A DNA stretch of 64,000 nucleotides from Hyalangium gracile (GTDB lineage Bacteria > Myxococcota > Myxococcia > Myxococcales > Myxococcaceae). The stretch is from the NCBI RefSeq assembly GCF_020103725.1, contig NZ_JAHXBG010000015.1, forward strand, positions 124,001-188,000, read 5' to 3'. The notes beneath the pieces are model-generated. The model searched no databases. It saw only the letters and a list, made by a program, of their open reading frames with translations, and had not been told where the DNA came from. Every line of letters begins with the position of its first letter. Position 1 is the first letter of the stretch. A program made the translations under genes and the position numbers. Shown piece by piece: positions 63,170-64,000 of this stretch.

Positions 63170-64000
63170 TCACAGGTGGACTTCGAAATCGGGCGCTTCG
63201 TACCAGGGGGTCTGCAGGAAGGAGCGCACCTCGCGCGCGTAGTCCTCCGGCGCCTCCAGGTGCGGCGCGTGCCCGCAGTTCGGGAAGGTGTGCCGCCAGA
63301 CCACGGGCAGCTCGGTCGCCATCTTGCGCGCGATGTGCGTGAACTTGTCGTCCAGCCCGCCGGTGAGCAGCAGCGTGGGCAGGCGCTGGCGGTGCAGCTC
63401 CGGCCAGTAGTCTGGCTGGAAGCCGAGCCCCAGGCGCCCCAGCGCGCCCACGAGCCCGTCGGCCGTGCACTGCCTGCGGCGCTCTCTCAGGGCCGAGAGC
63501 CGCTCTGGAGGCAGCCGCTTGAGGCTGTCGAACAGGGGCTGGGACTCCCAGTGCTCCACGAAGGCCTCGACGCCCTTGGAGCGCAGCAGCGTCGCCAGCC
63601 GGCCGTCCGACTCGCGTCGCTCGGCGCGCTCCATGCGGCGGTGCAGGCCCGGCGAGCCGCTCTCCAGGATGACGCGGCCGAAGCGCACCGGCGTGTGGAG
63701 CGCGGCCGCGAGCGCGATGCGCGCCCCCATCGAGTAGCCCAGCACATCCACCGAGGGCACACCGAGCTCCTGCACCAGCTTGACGACCGCCTCCACCGTC
63801 TCGATGAAGCCCTCGCGGCCCTTGCGCTGGGGCAGCGGCGTCTCGCCATGGCCCGGCAGATCCACCGCGATCGCCTTCACCGCGCCGCCCAGCAACGGGC
63901 GCAGGTGATCGAAGGAGGAACGGTTGCCCGTGAAGCCGTGCAGGAGCACGAGAGGCCGAGAGCCCTCTCCCCAGGTGCTGTATGCCAGGGTCACGCCCAT
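63170..64000 (-). CDS. menH: SHCHC synthase-like alpha/beta hydrolase
   Basis: Alpha/beta-hydrolase of 276 residues (at least) in the MenH position. The nucleophile elbow is GYSMGAR, the oxyanion loop LLHGFTGNRSSFD, the acid D in GGLDDKFTH and the His in NCGHAPHLEAPEDYA, so the triad is complete. MenH cleaves SEPHCHC to SHCHC in menaquinone synthesis. The ATG sits on the last base of the window, so the true start may lie outside. It is upstream of menA in the same operon. Confidence 0.9.
   Translation of the reverse strand: MGVTLAYSTWGEGSRPLVLLHGFTGNRSSFDHLRPLLGGAVKAIAVDLPGHGETPLPQRKGREGFIETVEAVVKLVQELGVPSVDVLGYSMGARIALAAALHTPVRFGRVILESGSPGLHRRMERAERRESDGRLATLLRSKGVEAFVEHWESQPLFDSLKRLPPERLSALRERRRQCTADGLVGALGRLGLGFQPDYWPELHRQRLPTLLLTGGLDDKFTHIARKMATELPVVWRHTFPNCGHAPHLEAPEDYAREVRSFLQTPWYEAPDFEVHL

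Overview
The window is a GC-rich bacterial chromosome segment that reads as myxobacterial (Myxococcota, probably Cystobacterineae such as Archangium, Cystobacter, Hyalangium or Stigmatella). The reasons are an encapsulin shell and cargo pair very like Myxococcus xanthus EncA/EncB, an Oar-like TonB-dependent receptor, a Ser/Thr kinase with a DWG motif in place of DFG, a cell-surface lipoprotein with Myxococcus-type Cys-rich repeats and a choice-of-anchor A domain, and many lipoproteins and two-component genes. I see no prophage, insertion sequence or CRISPR array.

Layout. 0-6 kb: a two-component pair (kinase truncated at the window edge), a divergent lipoprotein with a PmrA-like box between them, and a lipoprotein/TonB-receptor operon. 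6-14 kb: polyphosphate kinase, a TetR/epimerase pair with a double operator, a 2OG-Fe(II) oxygenase, a gene remnant, an ArsR/SRPBCC operon with an apparently leaderless promoter, and a Ser/Thr kinase followed by a shrunken copy of itself. 14-16.5 kb: two initiator tRNA genes and a five-domain S1 protein. 16.7-26 kb: murJ, the encapsulin operon encB-encA followed by an NtrC-type regulator, an M23 peptidase, an outer-membrane protein, rsmI, yraN and a DUF3592 protein.

26-35 kb is the most unusual part: a DUF2156/GNAT-like protein, a B12-binding radical SAM enzyme, a HemN-like radical SAM enzyme, a diiron ferritin-like enzyme, an SDR, a PlsC-like acyltransferase, two paralogous proteins of an unrecognised family, and a zinc-ribbon protein. 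Several of these genes overlap. Together they look like an uncharacterised lipid or metabolite pathway. 35-44 kb is housekeeping: a degenerate SMC-like ATPase, rpsP-khpA-rimM-trmD-rplS, rlmN, an NTF2-like protein with a histone-like tail, ndk and sucCD. 44.5-50 kb holds a six-gene operon joining a CheY-type receiver, a zinc-ribbon protein with a FliM-like end motif, a PilB/GspE-type ATPase without other pilus genes, CheX, a membrane thioredoxin-like protein and a CheA-like kinase. 50-64 kb contains a large surface lipoprotein, the TCA genes icd-mdh and sdhA-sdhB (no sdhC next to them), a secreted NTF2-like protein, and the menaquinone operon menH-menA-menC-menE.

Together the core genes describe aerobic TCA/menaquinone respiration, iron storage, ribosome maturation and envelope synthesis. 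The accessory genes are mostly sensing, surface and unexplained biosynthesis.
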